From: Chloroflexota bacterium
GTDB lineage: Bacteria; Chloroflexota; Limnocylindria; QHBO01
NCBI GenBank assembly: GCA_005880165.1
Contig: VBJP01000086.1
Span: 1 to 12,379, forward strand
Reading direction: 5' to 3'
DNA: 12,379 nucleotides
Of this stretch, positions 11,293 through 12,379 are shown in pieces. The translations under genes were made by a program, and so were the position numbers. The stretch's first letter is position 1, and each line of letters begins with the position of its first letter. The notes beneath the pieces are model-generated. The model did no database searches. It was not told the DNA's origin and saw only the letters and a program-made list of their open reading frames with translations.

Positions 11293-12379
11293 ATGGCTGA
11301 CCGGGCCCTCCCCCTCGCGGGCGTGCGCGTGCTCGACTGCAGCCGCGTGCTCGCCGGACCCTTCGCCACCATGGTGCTCGCCGACCTGGGAGCTGATGTC
11401 GTCAAGCTCGAGCCGCCCGCCGGCGACGAAAGCCGCGACTGGGGACCGCCGTTCTGGGGCGATCCCGCGGAGCGGATCAGCGCCTACTTCGCAGTGGTCA
11501 ACCGCAACAAGCGCTCAATCGTGGCGGACCTGCGGACCGATGGCGGTCGCGAGCTGCTGGACCTGCTCGCCTCCCGCTCGGACCTGTTGGTGCACAACGC
11601 ACGGCCCGCGTCAGCGGAGCGCTTGGGCCTCGGTGCGGATCGCCTTGCTGAGCGGCATCCGGACCTGGTCGTGGCCGTGGTGGGCGGCTTCGCAATCGCC
11701 GGCGAGGGCGCCGAACGCCCGGCATATGACCTCCTCGCGCAGGCCGTGACCGGCCTCATGGCGGTCACCGGCGAGCCGTCAGGTGCGCCGATGAAGGTCG
11801 GAGTGGCGCTGCTTGACTTCGGGCTGCTGGCGGCCGAGCGGCGCGCGGGCAGGCTCGGGCAGGGATCGCGAATCGACGACGTGCGTGGCTCGCGGATCGA
11901 CGTGGCGCTGGTGGAGGTTGGGGTTTCGAGCCTGATCAACGTGCTCGGCAACCTGGTTGCCACCGGTGAAGAGCCGATGCGCCACGGCAATGCCCACCCC
12001 AACATCGTGCCGTACGAGGTGTTCGCGACGGCCGATGGTCACGTGGCGATCGCGGTCGGCAATGATCGGCAGTTCGCGCGCCTCATCTCCACGCTGAATC
12101 TCGGTGCAGATGAGCGATTCGAGACCAACGCCGGGCGCGTCGCGCACCGAGCCGAGCTGATTACGATCCTCGCCGGTGCCATCGCTGCGCGAGGACGCGA
12201 CGAGCTGGTCGGTGCGCTGATCGGTGCCGACGTGCCGGCCGGTCAGGTCAACCGGGTGAGCGAGGCGCTCGCCATGATGCAGGCGACGGCCGGTGACGCC
12301 TGGCTCCAGGAGGCCGGCCAGACCCGGCTGGCGCCGAACCCGATCTGGGTCAACCGCGAACGGCTGCCGGTGCGCGAAG
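11293..12379 (+). CDS. Type III (CaiB/BaiF) acyl-CoA transferase, 5' part
   Basis: This enzyme moves coenzyme A between carboxylic acids through an aspartyl-CoA intermediate. The frame is open from ATG 11293 to the window edge (362 complete codons of a family usually near 380-430). Opening blocks are LAGVRVLDCSRVLAGPFATM, LADLGADVVKLEPPAGDESR, YFAVVNRNKRSIVADLR and PAYDLLAQAVTGLMAVTGEP. The catalytic Asp is D175 in MKVGVALLD, equivalent to Asp169 of formyl-CoA transferase. After D175 the next 24 residues are unlike the family's helix (GLxAAxGILAALxxRexTGrG). They include a near-duplicate SRIDDV/SRIDVA and may reflect small compensating indels. Later conserved parts (GNAHPNIVPYEVF, DGHVAIAVGN, VPAGQVNRVSEAL) are normal. 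The acyl substrate cannot be told. The start fits the TAGGCT box. Confidence 0.88.
   Translation, partial: MADRALPLAGVRVLDCSRVLAGPFATMVLADLGADVVKLEPPAGDESRDWGPPFWGDPAERISAYFAVVNRNKRSIVADLRTDGGRELLDLLASRSDLLVHNARPASAERLGLGADRLAERHPDLVVAVVGGFAIAGEGAERPAYDLLAQAVTGLMAVTGEPSGAPMKVGVALLDFGLLAAERRAGRLGQGSRIDDVRGSRIDVALVEVGVSSLINVLGNLVATGEEPMRHGNAHPNIVPYEVFATADGHVAIAVGNDRQFARLISTLNLGADERFETNAGRVAHRAELITILAGAIAARGRDELVGALIGADVPAGQVNRVSEALAMMQATAGDAWLQEAGQTRLAPNPIWVNRERLPVRE
11863..11910 (+). repeat. Imperfect 24-base tandem repeat inside the CoA-transferase gene
   Basis: Two adjacent in-frame eight-codon units encode GSRIDDVR and GSRIDVAL. The first 15 bases differ at only two positions and the copies diverge after that. 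The second copy is the family-conserved version; the first looks like a local duplicate or the product of a shifted frame. Confidence 0.45.

Noticed and set aside
1..12379. CRISPR array, tRNA/rRNA gene, transposase, integrase or prophage genes
   Set aside because: I looked for regular direct repeats with spacers, cloverleaf-type sequences and transposase or integrase motifs, and saw none by eye. A tRNAscan-SE or Infernal run would be needed to exclude small RNAs fully.
10337..12379. LLM oxidoreductase plus CoA-transferase as a defined catabolic pathway
   Set aside because: Divergent placement alone does not show a shared pathway, and both families are very broad in substrate. No third enzyme in the window supports it.

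Overview
This is a GC-rich (mid-60s percent by eye), gene-dense bacterial chromosome segment with no RNA gene, insertion sequence, integrase or CRISPR array that I can see. The mix of content (MEP-pathway IspG of the 'DFHYNGH' type, an LLM-class flavin/F420 oxidoreductase, a DUF1028 protein, a UMF1-type MFS carrier, an MMPL exporter under a TetR repressor, a type III CoA-transferase) and the repeated TANNNT box a few bases before start codons would fit a Chloroflexota lineage such as the Limnocylindria, or an actinobacterium. The phylum is an inference from gene style, not something the sequence proves.

Layout, left to right. (1) 1-810 minus: 5' part of ispG, cut by the window edge. It is divergent from a stand-alone receiver-domain protein (891-1337 plus), which is followed by thioredoxin reductase trxB (1405-2406 plus). 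(2) 2453-3346 minus: a DUF1028 protein, convergent with trxB and divergent from a tandem ACT-domain protein (3506-3904 plus). (3) 3909-6007 minus: a two-gene operon, MFS carrier then glycerophosphodiester phosphodiesterase, joined by an ATGA overlap. (4) 6080-9361: a TetR-family repressor (minus) divergent from an MMPL/RND-type exporter (plus). Two near-identical palindromes flank a good sigma70 promoter, and an 11-codon leader ORF overlaps the exporter start. (5) 9398-10335 plus: an unknown 100-residue protein overlapping by ATGA a SprT-like HExxH metallopeptidase. (6) 10337-11233 minus: an LLM-class oxidoreductase, divergent from a type III CoA-transferase (11293 to the right edge, plus).

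Most genes are separate housekeeping or metabolic units rather than one pathway. The functional groupings the sequence supports are the TetR/MMPL efflux module, the MFS-GDPD operon (possible uptake and hydrolysis of glycerophosphodiesters) and the unknown-plus-SprT-like pair. The most interesting cross-gene signal is regulatory: at least five genes carry a TANNNT box 4 to 9 bases before the start codon with no Shine-Dalgarno sequence, as expected for leaderless transcripts. The two genes with ordinary -35/-10 promoters and long leaders (ACT protein, MMPL leader ORF) do carry Shine-Dalgarno sequences. I did not find a convincing large undescribed system in this window.
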